In this document: positions 10,889 to 22,313 of the stretch, in pieces
Layout of the letters: the number at the start of each line of letters is the position of its first letter
Numbering within the stretch: the first letter of the stretch is position 1
Assembly (NCBI GenBank): GCA_008360955.1
Contig: LUCM01002273.1
Span: 85,743-149,742, forward strand
Source of the DNA: Fasciolopsis buskii
Taxonomy: Eukaryota; Platyhelminthes; Trematoda; Plagiorchiida; Fasciolidae
Direction: 5' to 3'
DNA: 64,000 bases
The notes under the pieces: model-generated
Database searches by the model: none
What the model saw: only the letters and a program-made list of their open reading frames with translations
Told to the model about the DNA's origin: nothing
Program-made: the position numbers and the translations under genes

Positions 10889-12522
10889 TGAGATATTCGT
10901 AATCATTCTTATGCATTTACGCCCGTTATCCGGTGGAGAATCACCCTTCTGGCCCAGCCGTGCAGTCAAATCGTGTAATCTCATCTTGACAGGTGGTTTG
11001 TGCCGTGTTTTGCCACATGCATCTCACAATGGGTAAAACTCCGGCATACACCCAAAGATTTCATACCACGTGGTCCGTGGTCAACAGTTACATCATGGCT
11101 ATGGCTATGACCATGAACTACAACTTCTGTAGACCACCTGCAGGGCGATGGGTAGTTGATGGCAACTACCTATCTTCGGGAGCATGCGGTCACCAGGCTG
11201 GAGCTCTCCTTGACTGCAGCAACTGTAGCCCGTTTAAAAAGTTGGCTTTGGTTGATGAAACGACGCAAGAGTTGGGTAATGCAACTAATGCCCCTGGACC
11301 GTTGCAGGTGGTGAAATTGGTGGGAAGGGCTACATAGATTTTCGTAACCATGAGCTTGCTTCATGACTTTTATTCATTGTGCGTTACCAATATGGCCGAC
11401 AAAGCCTTAAGCGTGTTAGAAACGGAAACACTCAAGAATTCAAGGAAGAGTAACGGAAGCATGACCGTCCACCGTGAGTGTTTCGGGCAAATGAAACAAT
11501 CTCGAGGGCGTCCGAAGCACCTCCTGTGCCGGTTACGCCTTCAAAGTAAAAACTAGCACTTGAACACCAAACAGCTGACGACAGTGAAATGAAAGTTTTT
11601 GGTGATCCATTATGACAGCCGCATTTTTCTAGGTATCGAACTATGGAAGATGCCAGATGCCGAGTTCAAGATGAACGAGGCAAATTAGAGGGAACCAACC
11701 CACAAATGCGGGCGCATATTTGCCTAATCTTCAGACACGGTGACACAGGTGGATATTTACACTGAAAGCGACGAAGAGATGCTTCGAGTTCAATGTGTCA
11801 GGTGCTGAAGATGGGTGCACTGTACATGTACTAGCTATTAGGAAGTGTAAGGCTGGGTGCGTTCATCGCATGCCAGTTTCGATTACCTTATCTGTCAAAA
11901 TCGCAGCCTTGAACGTCTTCACCTGCTTCTCGCTCCACACATTTCAGCAGAGGCATCTACGGGGAACATCAAGCGAACAAGCAATGGACCACAACGACAC
12001 TCCTCAAAACTTTGAGTACCAAATACCGAAGGACCAACGCATGAGCGAAATATCTTTGACACAAAATGACACTGGACGACAACGCTCGTGAAACGCGGGA
12101 TCCCAGCGACAGCCTCAGCTGGGCCACCACTACCCGTTTATGGACATCGATTTCCTTGACTGTGGTTACTGTCTGTGTTTCGCCCGTTACCCTAATGCAG
12201 TTGGTACGTTGGTCTTCTTTCCGGGACGCCAGTCTGTTTGGGGCCTAATGCCACCACTGGAGGCAACGGCGTCTGCTGAACATCGATCATGGTGCGTTCT
12301 GCCGCCGTAAGTAGGTGTGATGAATGCAGCTGGTTATCCTGGGTTCGTTGAAGGATAATATGTATGACAGAGGCGGCACGGTGTTGACAATGCGAGTGGC
12401 ATTCTGAAACGCGCCACAGCCACATACGTTGCTAAGAGTTGAGATACACAAAAGGAGTCAAAAAGACGTGATGTTGTTTTGCCAGCTAAAAGGGGCAATG
12501 CATAAATTTGTTATGGCTATAC
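10889..12522. other. No recognised gene (1.6 kb)
   Basis: The frame at 10993-11337 (114 codons, +) has a Met/Ala-rich middle and no known motif. Nothing else exceeds 100 codons. No repeat copy of this stretch was noticed elsewhere in the window. Likely intergenic. Confidence 0.4.
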
Positions 12523-12925
12523 TTACATATGGCGGGAAAACCTGAGGTAATATATAACGAGACAGTTAATTCCGTTTAGCGAGTACTTATAAACAACTTC
12601 GGACCTTTCAAACCAGAAGGAATTTGTTGTCACACCTCCTCCAGTCTTCTTGTTCAAAACTCTGTCCTGCCGATGGAGTCTGAAGCTGTCTACCGACATG
12701 AGTGAAGCAGCGATATCCGGATTCAGCCAAGGTTCTCGTGTGCAGATGACAGACGTGTAAACGTAGATCGGTGATTGAAGTGTGAGGAGCAGATCCGACG
12801 TTTTGTTAAGCAGAGAGTGGATGTTGGTACTCAATAATTCTGTCATAGACATCTTGGCTTGAAAGGTGCATTTAAGTTGTCTGGCAGTCAGCCAGCACGG
12901 GTCTATTTTAGGTCGATGAGAAGAT
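12523..12925 (-). pseudogene. LINE (CR1-like) endonuclease fragment
   Basis: The frame on the - strand contains STNIHSLLNKTSDLLLTLQS, ICTREPWLNPDIAASL, SFRLHRQDRVLN, GGGVTT and INCLVIYYLRFS. These correspond to the N-terminal half of the apurinic-type endonuclease of CR1-like LINEs (typical motifs: NARSLxNK, TETWLxxxI, RxDRxxxRGGGV, VCYRPP). The Glu of TETW appears as CTREPW, with the Glu retained one place on. The frame is open for about 130 codons, but the C-terminal half and the RT are missing at lower coordinates, so the copy is truncated. Confidence 0.8.
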
Positions 12926-12926
12926 G

Positions 12927-13600
12927 CTAATGATAATAATAATAATGTGTATATTTCTTGACATCCGAGAGGCATGCGCAAGGCAAGATCAAATTTACAC
13001 AGGGTGGACACACGGAAAATACAAATTCAGTCGAGAACACAGTGTGTTTGGGCTCTCATGAACATAACCGGCAATGTCATAAGCTAAAAACGAGGTTTTC
13101 AGCTTTTGAAACAAAGCTAGATAATCCTTACCAAACGACGTAAGAAGTGTATCGAAAAATCGATGCGCCATGTATTGGTTTTTATTGTGAATGATATAAT
13201 ATTAATAACACAGCGTTGTTGGTAGATGTAATGCGCCAACGTTTCGACTACCGTGGGTAGTCTTTCTCAAGGCAAGTTTTACAATCAAATGACTTAGGGA
13301 ACGTTCACATGCCAACTGATGTTTAGTTGTGTTCGTGTTCGCCAAAATCTTCTGGGGCTGAGTACGAGTCGCGCACTGCGAGTCAATCCACGTTTAAATG
13401 CATCAAAGGTGCGTATCGAAGGCTCAAAATTTGGCTAGGAAGCAACGGTGGAGGTGTTGACGAAACATCAACCCCCGCAAAACGGCCATGTTTTGCGGCA
13501 TTTAAATCGTTGGACGCAACTCATCCGCCCGCGATAACTGACAAATACCAACTGCCTACCCCGCAATAACTGGCAACGGTTGGTGTTAAATGTCATTTGT
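12927..13600 (-). repeat. Dispersed repeat R1, copy 1 (interrupted)
   Basis: Matches the copy at 16686-17310 in blocks. The shared blocks are an AAT run; GAGGCATGCGCAAGGCAAGA; ACCGGCAATG; an ACGAGGTTT to CTAGATA block; and TTTAAATGCATCAAAGGTGC near 13393. The AAT run at the low-coordinate end would be an (ATT)n 3' tail if the element lies on the - strand, as in many LINEs. About 180 bp at 13140-13320 are absent from the other copy and look inserted. No coding capacity was recognised. Confidence 0.6.
13246..13262. other. Perfect short hairpin inside the R1 interruption
   Basis: GACTACCGTGGGTAGTC is a 7-bp perfect inverted repeat around a 3-bp loop, located in the segment that interrupts R1 copy 1. 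It is preceded by CAACGTTTC and followed by TTTCTCAAGG. Similar strings are, to my recollection, common in animal retroelement debris; the source element is not identified. Confidence 0.6.
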
Positions 13601-13793
13601 TATTAGTTTGCAACGTGCTGAAAAAGTGATGAATCAGAAGGAGCGAAGCTAGGAGAATAATATTGGTGTTATTTTTTCAGAAAAATGAAAGCGTCTAGTT
13701 AGCATGCCAAATCCGTAAAAAGTACTGGCTGTAATAGTGAGAATGAGTATTGGTTGAGGGCGATGGGCATGTGTGACCCTCACCTTCACACTC

Positions 13794-15489
13794 CTACCGG
13801 CCTACTGGAAGCCTCCCGGCGTCATACCTAAGGAATGAGATAATACGAAATATGTGGCTGCGTGGCAACAGCCACTGGTTTCTGAAAGTGCACTTGCACG
13901 GCGGCTGAGCGCCCATCAATAGACGTGCACCGCAGGATTTAGAACAACCGACCTTCCAAGACCAACTTACCTTCTGAAGGTGAACTAACTTATGCGCCTC
14001 CAGGTGGGCCTGAATTGCATTTCTTGCAAAATGACTGGTTCTGCTTAGAAGGGCAGCATACATCTTCAAACCTGTGGGTGGGACGTCAGTGCCAAGAAAA
14101 TCCCTAATAACGCAGCGACGCCTAGCCTTGCCAAACTCTTCAGTGCGCCACATTATTCGCGAAAAACAAAAAAAGATGGATCTCATTGACAGACTAATCT
14201 TTAAAGGCCTATTTTCTACTTTAATCCTATTGGTCGTAAAAATGCCAAAATATAGTGACCATTTGACACTGTGTTGTGTCCACATCGCCTCACACGCAAG
14301 CTACCACGTTGAAGGCACGTAAGTGCCGACGGACAGCGGACGCCTATTGCAGCCTTAAACTTATCGAACCCAACCTGGGCAAACGCGGACACTAAATTAC
14401 GCATCGACTGATGAATGCGTTTCCCGTCCCCTTCCACACTTACCGGAAGGCTACTGCAGCGACGGCGCACGTCCATGAGGACATAAAACCGATAAAATAT
14501 TACCCCAACTTCTCGGTAGGCAGCTTAAAAGGCATTCCACTGCGCCAAGCTGCGGTCAACGATTATTGTTCTAGCCTTACCCGTCGCAGGAAACATATTC
14601 TTCATGGCAGCAATCGCCCTGCGGTAGCTCGCTTTGCTTTCGTTAGGGAGCTGAGCATAAAAAATGACCGCCCTTACCCGCCATCGTCCACTAACATAGC
14701 ATGCCAAAGTACGTACCCCCGCAGTTAAGCTGGTGAGTCGCATCTGCTGAAATAACTTCGCTGTACCGCTCGGCTAAATGCAGAACACTATATGGCATGA
14801 AAATGCAAACCTAGCATCATCTTCCCGTTTGATTAACCCAAGACTGCCTTGTCCGCCTAATAAATCTTTAACGCAGACGACGTGGTTCCGGTCATCCATT
14901 AACCGGAATTTACGCCTTAGACTATTTATATTCCGAATAGCAATTAAACGGTTGAACTTCTCCCGCGCATATCGACAAACCTCACTGGCATTCCCACAAA
15001 TTTCCATTAAGCTGATTGCATGCGCCTCCTGCTCTGCGGTTATCTTACGATTGCCCGCGAAATGACAGTCATGAGGCCGATGAAAGGAATGTTTGTGTTG
15101 GAGACAAATTCCTACCACCTGGTATTGCCTGTAAAGTGCACGCAACATGAAGACTGCTGGGTAGTTGATATTTGGAAATCTGAGAACAAATATTACTTGA
15201 AAAGATAACGGACTTACCGACGACCACCTTGACTTCTGCAACGCCTAAGGACAGAGCAGTGCTTGATGCGATTGTACGGAAAAGAAGAGGGAAGAGATTG
15301 CGGATGCCCTCGGAGCCGATTTCCGGAACTGATACTGTGATATTTATAAAACGATGTAAGCGTCCTATCCTGAAAAACCCTAAAATCACATTCAAAATCG
15401 GAAAAACTAGCATAAAAAGAACGATCATAGCTGGTAAACACTTCTGAGTCATCTATATAGGCAGCAGTCGCGCCCGGTCGAACGGCCAT
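13794..15489 (-). pseudogene. MULE/ZSWIM-type transposase pseudogene (FAR1-like + MULE + SWIM)
   Basis: A transposase of the Mutator-like superfamily, the family that gave rise to ZSWIM1/ZSWIM3. From an ATG at 15489 the first frame carries a FAR1-like start (VFTSYDRSFYASFSDFECDF, FYKYHSISSGNRL, PSSFPYNRIKH). After a frameshift near 15215-15240 the next frame runs to 14216 in one phase, with only two stops (14774-14776 and 14525-14527). It contains GICLQHKHSFHRPHD (the histidine motif), SLMEICGNASEV, NINSLRRKF, AVIFYAQLPNESKASYRRAI, TIIVDRSLAQWNAF (a catalytic-type Asp) and VLMDVRRRCSSLPVS. A second frameshift near 14230-14290 leads to FTTNRIKVENRPLKISL, IMWRTEEFGKARRRCVIRDF and a SWIM-like CKCTFRNQWLLPRSHIF, whose third Cys is lost (family has LPCRHIF). 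Total about 565 codons with four lesions. The first catalytic Asp is not visible. No terminal inverted repeats were identified. Confidence 0.8.
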
Positions 15490-15724
15490 GGCAGCCCCGA
15501 GAGCGCAACTGACGTGGTTCCCCGTTTTACATGTAGTTACACCCAAAATCGTCCGTTCAGACAATATGCAGGTCCAGGAGATTAACATTTTTATTATTTC
15601 CGAAAAATGCACAATAACATACTTATTCCATTTGCCTAACAATTTTCTTTTAGCTTTACAGCACCCACTTTTCAACGTGGAAGTTTCTTCACTATCAACG
15701 GTGGACGTCGTCATCTTGCTGGGT

Positions 15725-15865
15725 TCCTCAAAAATAAAGAGGGTTATCTGGCGAAGATGAAGGTCAATATGGATGCGGTACCGGGACGGAGATGATTCAA
15801 AACCACAGTGGATATCAAACGTGGTGGGCTGAGAATCGTAATTAACAACATTCAAGAGTCAAAAT
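15725..15865 (-). repeat. Dispersed repeat R1, copy 2 (partial)
   Basis: Resembles 17165-17260: both contain GATGAAGGTCAATATGG / GATGGAGATCAATGTGG-type and ACGGAGATGATTCAAAACCA / ATGGAGATGAGTCAAAACCA-type blocks. In translation on the - strand both give a (H/N)HIDLHL motif followed by FE(E/D)P. This piece lies directly upstream of the transposase relic, so an open - strand frame (15214-15855) runs from the repeat into the FAR1-like part. Confidence 0.6.
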
Positions 15866-16685
15866 AATGCTGAAGGCGAAACAGCGGGAAACCTTCAAGG
15901 CTGCATGAAACTATTTACGGGACGAAGTTATGTGAAGAACTGTGGATGTAGAGACAATGGAATTAACGGGAATAGTCACTGGACTTATGCCGTTGGGAGA
16001 GGACTGTGACGTGTGGCGGTAAGTAAATGGGTACGTGTAAGAATTGCACTCAGTCCTTGAATACACTTGCCATGAATGGCCCGTGTGTTGTCCTTGTTTA
16101 GTATCGGAGATTTTGGTGTTCCGCGGCGGTGGAGGTCCGGAGGTTTGGGGATTGCGCGGCGTTTCAGTAGTGTTAGTAACTATTTTGGCCAGTCTTAACG
16201 GTTCATCTGAGATTAAACAGCCGGAGTGGTCATTGGCGTGACTTTATTTGTCTTAGGATTGCGCTCCCAGGCAATGGGGCGTCGATTCGGATAGCAGCTT
16301 CTTAACAGAAATGCGCAAACAGCGCATCGGGTGGAGCGGAGCTTTCGGCGGGAGTTTGCGTTGCACCTGTGGTCACTGGCGAGCCTGGAGAAGAGCCGGA
16401 GATAGAGAGGACAGCGGGGAATTTCTTCAAGCTGGTGTTAAGGTGATTAAACAAAAAGTGGAAACAGCGATAACGGTAAGTTTCTTACAAAGATTACAGT
16501 GTCCTTACTGCTGTCTTGACGGGCCGTGTGCAACGAACACCGTCCGTTTGCTCCCTATATGGCATATGGCTCAGTCAGTCTTAGGCTTCATGGTCCTTGT
16601 TTGTAGCGCGTTCCTCTTTCATCTTCGGACATCTTCGCAGATGCAGATTACAGTGGTCTGATAGGACGGTTAGCGCAATGGTTAG
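15866..16685. other. No recognised feature
   Basis: G-rich on the + strand, with short frames only (the longest is 116 codons at 16311-16661, which continues past this stretch). Lies between two R1 pieces and may be eroded sequence of the same element, but no motif supports that. Confidence 0.35.
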
Positions 16686-17310
16686 TAATAATAATAATAT
16701 TAATGTATATTTCTCGATTTGCAAGAGGCATGCGCAAGGCAAAATCAAGTTTTTACAGAGGTGGTGCACAGGAAATACGAACAATATAAATCGAAGGAAG
16801 AGGGGGTGAGAGCAACCTTAAGTAATGTGAAAGGTAATTTGTTTTCGTATATTTATCGAACTACGAGAGTCATGCGCGAGGCACGATCAAAATTGTGGAA
16901 AGGCACAGTGCAACCACGGAAAAAGGAAGTTAAACATACAATGCAACGTGTTTTCGCTCACCAGATCACAACAGGCAATGCGACTTGCTGAGCACGAGGT
17001 TTGGACTTTTAAATCAAAACTAGATAGTGATTCGCAGAGGTTTTTCTCTGACCGACTACCAGTCCTGCACTGCGATTAATACTATGTTTGAATGCATCAA
17101 AGGTGCATATCGCGGACGCAAAATAGGGCTGGAGGGCAATGGCTATCGCTGCCAGTTGGCCTGGATCCTCGAAACTCAAGACAGTTACGTGATGGAGATG
17201 GAGATCAATGTGGTTGTGATAACGGAATGGAGATGAGTCAAAACCAGATTGGAAATCAAAAAGGCAAGATAAAGCTCGAAAAATCCGAAAGTACAGTCCG
17301 TTGAGCAAGA
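16686..17310 (-). repeat. Dispersed repeat R1, copy 3 (duplicated head)
   Basis: Starts with an (AAT)n run at 16686-16703, followed by AAGAGGCATGCGCAAGGCA. A second, diverged version of the same block occurs at 16845-16890 (GAGAGTCATGCGCGAGGCAC), so the head is present twice. It continues with AACAGGCAATG, ACGAGGTTTGG, CTAGATAGTG and TTTGAATGCATCAAAGGTGC (17088-17107), matching copy 1, then the stretch shared with copy 2. The class is unknown; an (ATT)n tail on the - strand suggests a non-LTR element. Confidence 0.65.
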
Positions 17311-18299
17311 AAGCGGTGACGCGGGATGGGGATTGTGCGATCGTAAGACTAATACGTGAGGTTTACTTTCAGCAATTTTGAGTTCACGGATTTCAGCCTG
17401 GTCCAGAGATGAAGGCGGCGTTGGAAAAGAAGAAGAACCGGAATCAAATGAGGCAACGCCTGGTGGACTGTTGTGGCGAACTGTTATCAAGACCATTGGC
17501 CCATTGCCAGTTTCTCCAAAACGGGATAGACATTGATGAAAAATGACGGTCCTCAGCTATTTTCGGATGTCAAGATGCATTGTGAATGTCAGTTTATATC
17601 AGATGCCAATAAAAATACCGTTCATTCATGGGTCCCCTTTGCATGGTTTTGGCAAGAGAATTTTGGGAAGGAGCAAAAGGAAACCAGTACAAAATGGTGC
17701 ACACGGAAGGCGGTGGTTTATGCCTTGAAACAAAAGTGTGCGTAGGGCTCCGTCATCGCTAACGCCGTGTCTTGCTTTTAATAACGAGTGCTGCTTGAAA
17801 CTTGCTAATGTGTACTTGTGTGTTGCATAAGCGAATCAGATCGTCTGTGTGATATGGACAGATTTTTTTAATGAAACCCTGCCGAGTACTTAAGGGAAAA
17901 TATTCTGTATGATTCGAGTTGGCAGAATACTGGGGATCAAAACGAGTAGGTAGGAAGAGTAAAGGGAACCTCGGGTGTATTCTCTGATGAAATGTCTACA
18001 AAGGGAGAAGCTAGTTCCGGCAACATACAGCATAAAGACAGGATCCTTTACGTTAGCATAGTAAATAAGGGACAGAGAAATTTATGGGGAAAGGAGGCGG
18101 GGGTGAGTAGACCGATATAAAGAGGGTTGAATGCGGTTATAGCTGTCACAGAATCCAGCTTCCTTCTGCTATCACGGACCTCATCGTTATTTACTGTTGT
18201 TGGCTGAGATCCAAGTTTTGTGAACCTTACTGTAATAACCTAAAATCCCGAACGAAATTCGTATGCCCGAGTCTCCGAGAGATAAAGGTTGTATATACG
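17311..18299. other. No recognised gene; flank of LINE B 3' end
   Basis: Contains a 103-codon Pro/Ser-rich - strand frame (17185-17496) without a known motif. The last few hundred bases before 18300 are probably 3' untranslated sequence of the - strand LINE, but its end is not marked by a clear tail. Confidence 0.4.
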
Positions 18300-18308
18300 A
18301 ATAAGAGC

Positions 18309-20337
18309 TTAAACAGTCAGCAGTTTGCGGACTTCGTTTTTTAAGGCGATGTTAGACGACGATGGGAGACGCAACTGTTGAGGCATTGAGTTCCACAAGG
18401 AACAATATTTCACAAAAGAGTTCTCTCTAATGCTTGTTTTTGCTATGCTAGTTGTGACGACGGGCTTTGTGTTTCGAAGGGAGTAAGGAGTTTGATTTCT
18501 GAACTGAGGGGCTGAAATGCGGATGTTACCACTGATGAGACTATTGAAGTATATTAAGTTTGCTTTCGCGCACTGAAGCCACGGAGGTTCGAGATTCAGT
18601 ATTGAACACCGTTCCTCGTAACTTAGGGTTCGTAAATACACGCTGAGCGCTTTCGATTGCTAGTCTGCCACACTGTCTCATGCTGGAGCAGATTAGAAAA
18701 CAATAATCTAGAATGGGTCGGACGTGTGTTGAATAGGTTTAGTAAACTCTCGTTAAGCTTAAAAGTCCTATGTAGAAAACAACTATTTATTCGCTTTCGC
18801 AACTTAATTTAGTGAGTGCTCCGAAAAGTTGGAGCTCCAAGAGTAGTTTAAAGCCAAGTCACGAACCGTGTTGCTTATGGGGACGATTTGACTACCTATT
18901 ATAAGGCGTCCGTGGATACGGTGCACTTGTAGCACATGAAGTAGCTCTTTTTGGCTCAGAAATCCATTTTTCATTCCTTTGCCTATTTTATGAGGGATAT
19001 TAGGTCTTGAGTTACTTCGGCGACAATAGACCCAAGAGCCTCAGGCTGGAAAGTGTAAACGATTTTGATGTCATCGGCAAATAAGAAGGGAACACTGTTC
19101 CGGACAACGTTCAAGACATCATTTACGTGCGAAAAACAACAGGGGACCTAGTACACCGCCTTGAATTACACTACTAGTTACTGGTCTGGGGTGGAATGGG
19201 AAACCATTTGCTTTCACCACTTGATTTCTGGATGAAAGATACGGCGTAAACCATGACAGTATAGGGTCGGTTATCTCATGGGATTTGATCTTTTTATCAG
19301 CCTGCGATGGGATACTCTGTCGAAAGCTTTTGTCATATCCAGAAAAACTACCATCACCGACGTCCGGCGTTGGCAGCCGTTGTGATTGTATCTAGGCAAT
19401 TAGTCATACAGGTAGCGCAAGATTTTCAAACCATGTTGGCTAGTGTTGACAAGTTTGTGGTCAGTAAGATATGTGGTGAGCTGCCTTTTAATCAAGGGCT
19501 CCATGATTCTAGAGGCAGTCGGGGTATGGTTGATCGAAATATAGTCGGCTGGGTCTAGTCGTATGCCTTTCAGACGGACGTTTTCCGCTGGGAGGGAAAG
19601 GTGTCACATTGGACGGAGAGGTTGAATATGTTTGTCATCAATATTGAAATATCTCCTCCACCTAGTTTAAAGTTGGCTGGAGGTAACGAGTCTGGTCCAG
19701 GGTGATCGCTGACCGTTGTTTTTCCACTAACGAAGATATCTCTTTTGGTAAGAAAGAAACCGCTGAGAATGTTTCCGATATCAGGCATGGTAGATACGGG
19801 GTTGTAAGATTCATATCGTTTGTTAGGGCTGATGCAAAGAATCTGCCAAATGCCTCAGCGATTTCTTGGGGTTGTTGAGATAAGTGTTATCGTAGGTGAG
19901 GTGGCGGACAGAAGTAGCCGAAAACCTGGCGCCGCTACTCTTGATTTAACTAGTTGTGCCATAGCCAATTGTGGGTTTGGCTGGTTTAAAGCACGTATTT
20001 CTTGGATTTTACTACGGGAGTCCATTAACGCTTCCAGCTGTTCTGACAGGCGATTTATTCGCAGAAACGAAGAACAGTCTCTGGTTCCAAGAAAGCTTTT
20101 CTGATGTTTGGCGATTTTGCAGCTTAGTCGGTCATAGCTGTCATTCGTTTTATGAAGCGATTGAGTCTGTGCCGGCGTGATAATGTCTAGGCATTTGTGC
20201 AGGATTGAATAAAGTTTGTCAGTTGCCATTTGCACCTCACTTGCTAGGAATAAGGAGTCCCAATTACTCCTACGCAGCAGAGTTGGCAGGCGACCCCAGT
20301 TTGCCCTAAAGTAGGGCCTAGCGGTTGGAGACGGCAT
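18309..20337 (-). pseudogene. Reverse transcriptase relic of LINE B
   Basis: Going down the - strand: ARPYFRANWGRLPTLLRRSN (20310-20255) is the endonuclease to RT linker; SDHPGPDSLPPANFKLGG and ISILMTNIFNLSVQCDTFPS (about 19715-19595) match the conserved DGIPPAxLK and FNLSLxxGxxP blocks; HKLVNTSQHG and MVVFLDMTKAFDRVSH-type sequence follow near 19450-19310; then LFADDIKIVYT at about 19050-19081 with both catalytic aspartates intact. The C-terminal part (18641-18309) is one open 110-codon frame with LSYEERCSILNLEP, TPYSLRNTKPV and YCSLWNSMPQQLRL. Several stops separate the blocks. Confidence 0.88.
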
Positions 20338-20399
20338 GCTGCTGCGGAAGAGTAGTATGAATGAGCATCTGACAGGCAGATGATCGCATCCAGGGAAAC

Positions 20400-21020
20400 T
20401 AATTCCAATGGATGCGCGGAAGTGCTTTAATCCAGTCGTAAAGATAAGGTCAAGGATGTCTCGGTTCCACGTGTTTTATCCATCCACCTTGCTCAATGTT
20501 AGTAAGAAAAGGAAGCAAGGAGTTAAAAGCGGTGAAATCTGACCAGCAAATACCTGGAGTATTGCAGTCCCCCGCCAAGATTTTGGGACTTGGCAAGGTG
20601 GACGAGTAAGTAATTGCGTCATTTAGGAGTGGGAAATCGTTCCGGCAGGGCCTGGTGGGCGCTACACGCATCCAATCAGGAGGCTTTCTCTGTTAATGTC
20701 TGTTCTAAGCCGCAAGGCATCCGAAACACAATTTAACTGAGGGTTTTTGCGTAATAGGGCCGGTACTGAATTTCGAACATACACAAGGCAGCCGCTCCGA
20801 CGCTGAGATGGGCGAAGTTTTCTGAATGATTGCTATCCAGAAATGGCAACTGCGTCGTCCGGAGTGTCGTCAATTAACCATATCTCGGTGATTAATAGGG
20901 AGTCGTTTTTTGAAGAGAGTGCTAACTGACGAAGAGCTTGCACTTTCTCCAATAGAGAATGGGCATTTATTAGAAACGGTGACAGCTGGGGAGGATCATT
21001 TTGGCTTTCAGTCAATTTGT
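20400..21020 (-). pseudogene. Apurinic-type endonuclease relic of LINE B
   Basis: The endonuclease nicks target DNA for priming. The - strand reads INAHSLLEKVQALRQLALSS (NARSLxxK block), LLITEIWLIDDTPDDAV (TETW block with the Glu kept and Thr/Trp partly retained), and CRNDFPLLNDAITYSSTLPS. KILAGDCNTPGICWSDF is where the family has GDFN, so the metal-site Asp is kept and Phe is Cys. FLTNIEQGGWIKHVE and GCDHLP-like sequence near 20385 end the domain. Frames are interrupted between 20700 and 20830. Confidence 0.88.
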
Positions 21021-22313
21021 TTTTTTTCTCATTCGTGACCTCATTCGGGAGGGCGTTTCATCGTTTGGTTGGGGGTGCCGGCCCAAGGCACAATGGCGGC
21101 ACATCGGCATATAGTAGACCAGGGTAATATAATCCATCAAAGTCAAATTCAGCCACAGAGAAAGTTTTCGTTATGGGCAACAGTGACAGTGATACTTTTT
21201 TTGAATGAATGTGATGGGTTGGAGAGAAAAATTCAGTGAAGCTGAAATGTGTACAACTTGGTCGTTTCAGTGGTTGTAACAAAAATTTGGTGAGGCATAA
21301 GAGGCGAATCTACTGGTCTGGGAAAGGCGTTTCCCTAGAATAAACTGGTTGGAATGGGTGAGACCGCTGCCACCGGGAGTGAAGCAGCCTGCGGAAGAGT
21401 TGTTGAGCGTGCATATGAGCAATGAGATCTGAAGAATGGTTGGTGAGCCATGGGTGGCTGGAAGCCCATGAGGGGTGGTTGCATGATGGCCGCAGGTTCT
21501 GGGAAAGAGAACCCGTTGGGGGGAATAATGGGTTTCGTTATACTTCCCCTCCAATGCCTAGTGAAGGGAGATGACCGGTCAGCGTAGGCATTGAGAATAA
21601 CAGTATGGCGGTGGTCGACGGTCATGAAGGAGCCCTGGGTAAGAATACTTGAGGTGGGTCGCGTGAAGCCAGTGGGAGGAGGGCTATTAAAATACCCTAA
21701 CGGAGGGAATGTATGTTGATAGGCCTATGAAAGTGAAACTTGAGATCCGCAGGTGTTGACTGTGGATTGGTAGTTAGCGTTGTATTAGGGAATGAGGATC
21801 ACTGGGGGGAAGATAGGCATGGACGTTATAGGTCATGCGTCATTTGGATGATGGGTTCTAGACTTCCTCGGATTGGGATTGGATTTACGGGGGTGGGTAG
21901 TGGTCCTATTCCCGGAGAGTGGGCCCAAAGTGGGTGATAGAAGCTTGAATGCTCCTTGGGGGTCTTCATATGAGTGTTCGGGCAGTGGCTCCGGGTGTGA
22001 CTCAAAAGGGAGAAATGTTAAGTTGGTTTGTGTAAGGCGGTAGGCTCTGGGGTAGTACAGAAGAAAATTGGGTTTGGGTAGGCGTGGTGTGTTTGGAGCC
22101 TGCGGGATTTAGAGAGTTGTAACTGTTAGACTTTGTGGTAACGGAAATTTTGCCTCTGGATGTTGAGGAGATAGGAGATGACAGTACACGAGGAGGCTGC
22201 CGAGGTGACCTTTTAAAGGGGTCGGTTGGTATATCCAGGCTAATGGTGTGGGAAGGATTACCTTGCCGGATCCCTGGTTGCAGGTATCTTGAGATAACTC
22301 CAGATGGGGTCTT
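21021..22313 (-). other. ORF1-ORF2 linker region of LINE B
   Basis: Pyrimidine-rich on the - strand, translating to Pro/Ser/Thr-rich fragments (for example 21267-21625) without a fixed motif. This spacing between ORF1 and the endonuclease is similar in LINE D and LINE E in this window. Confidence 0.6.
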
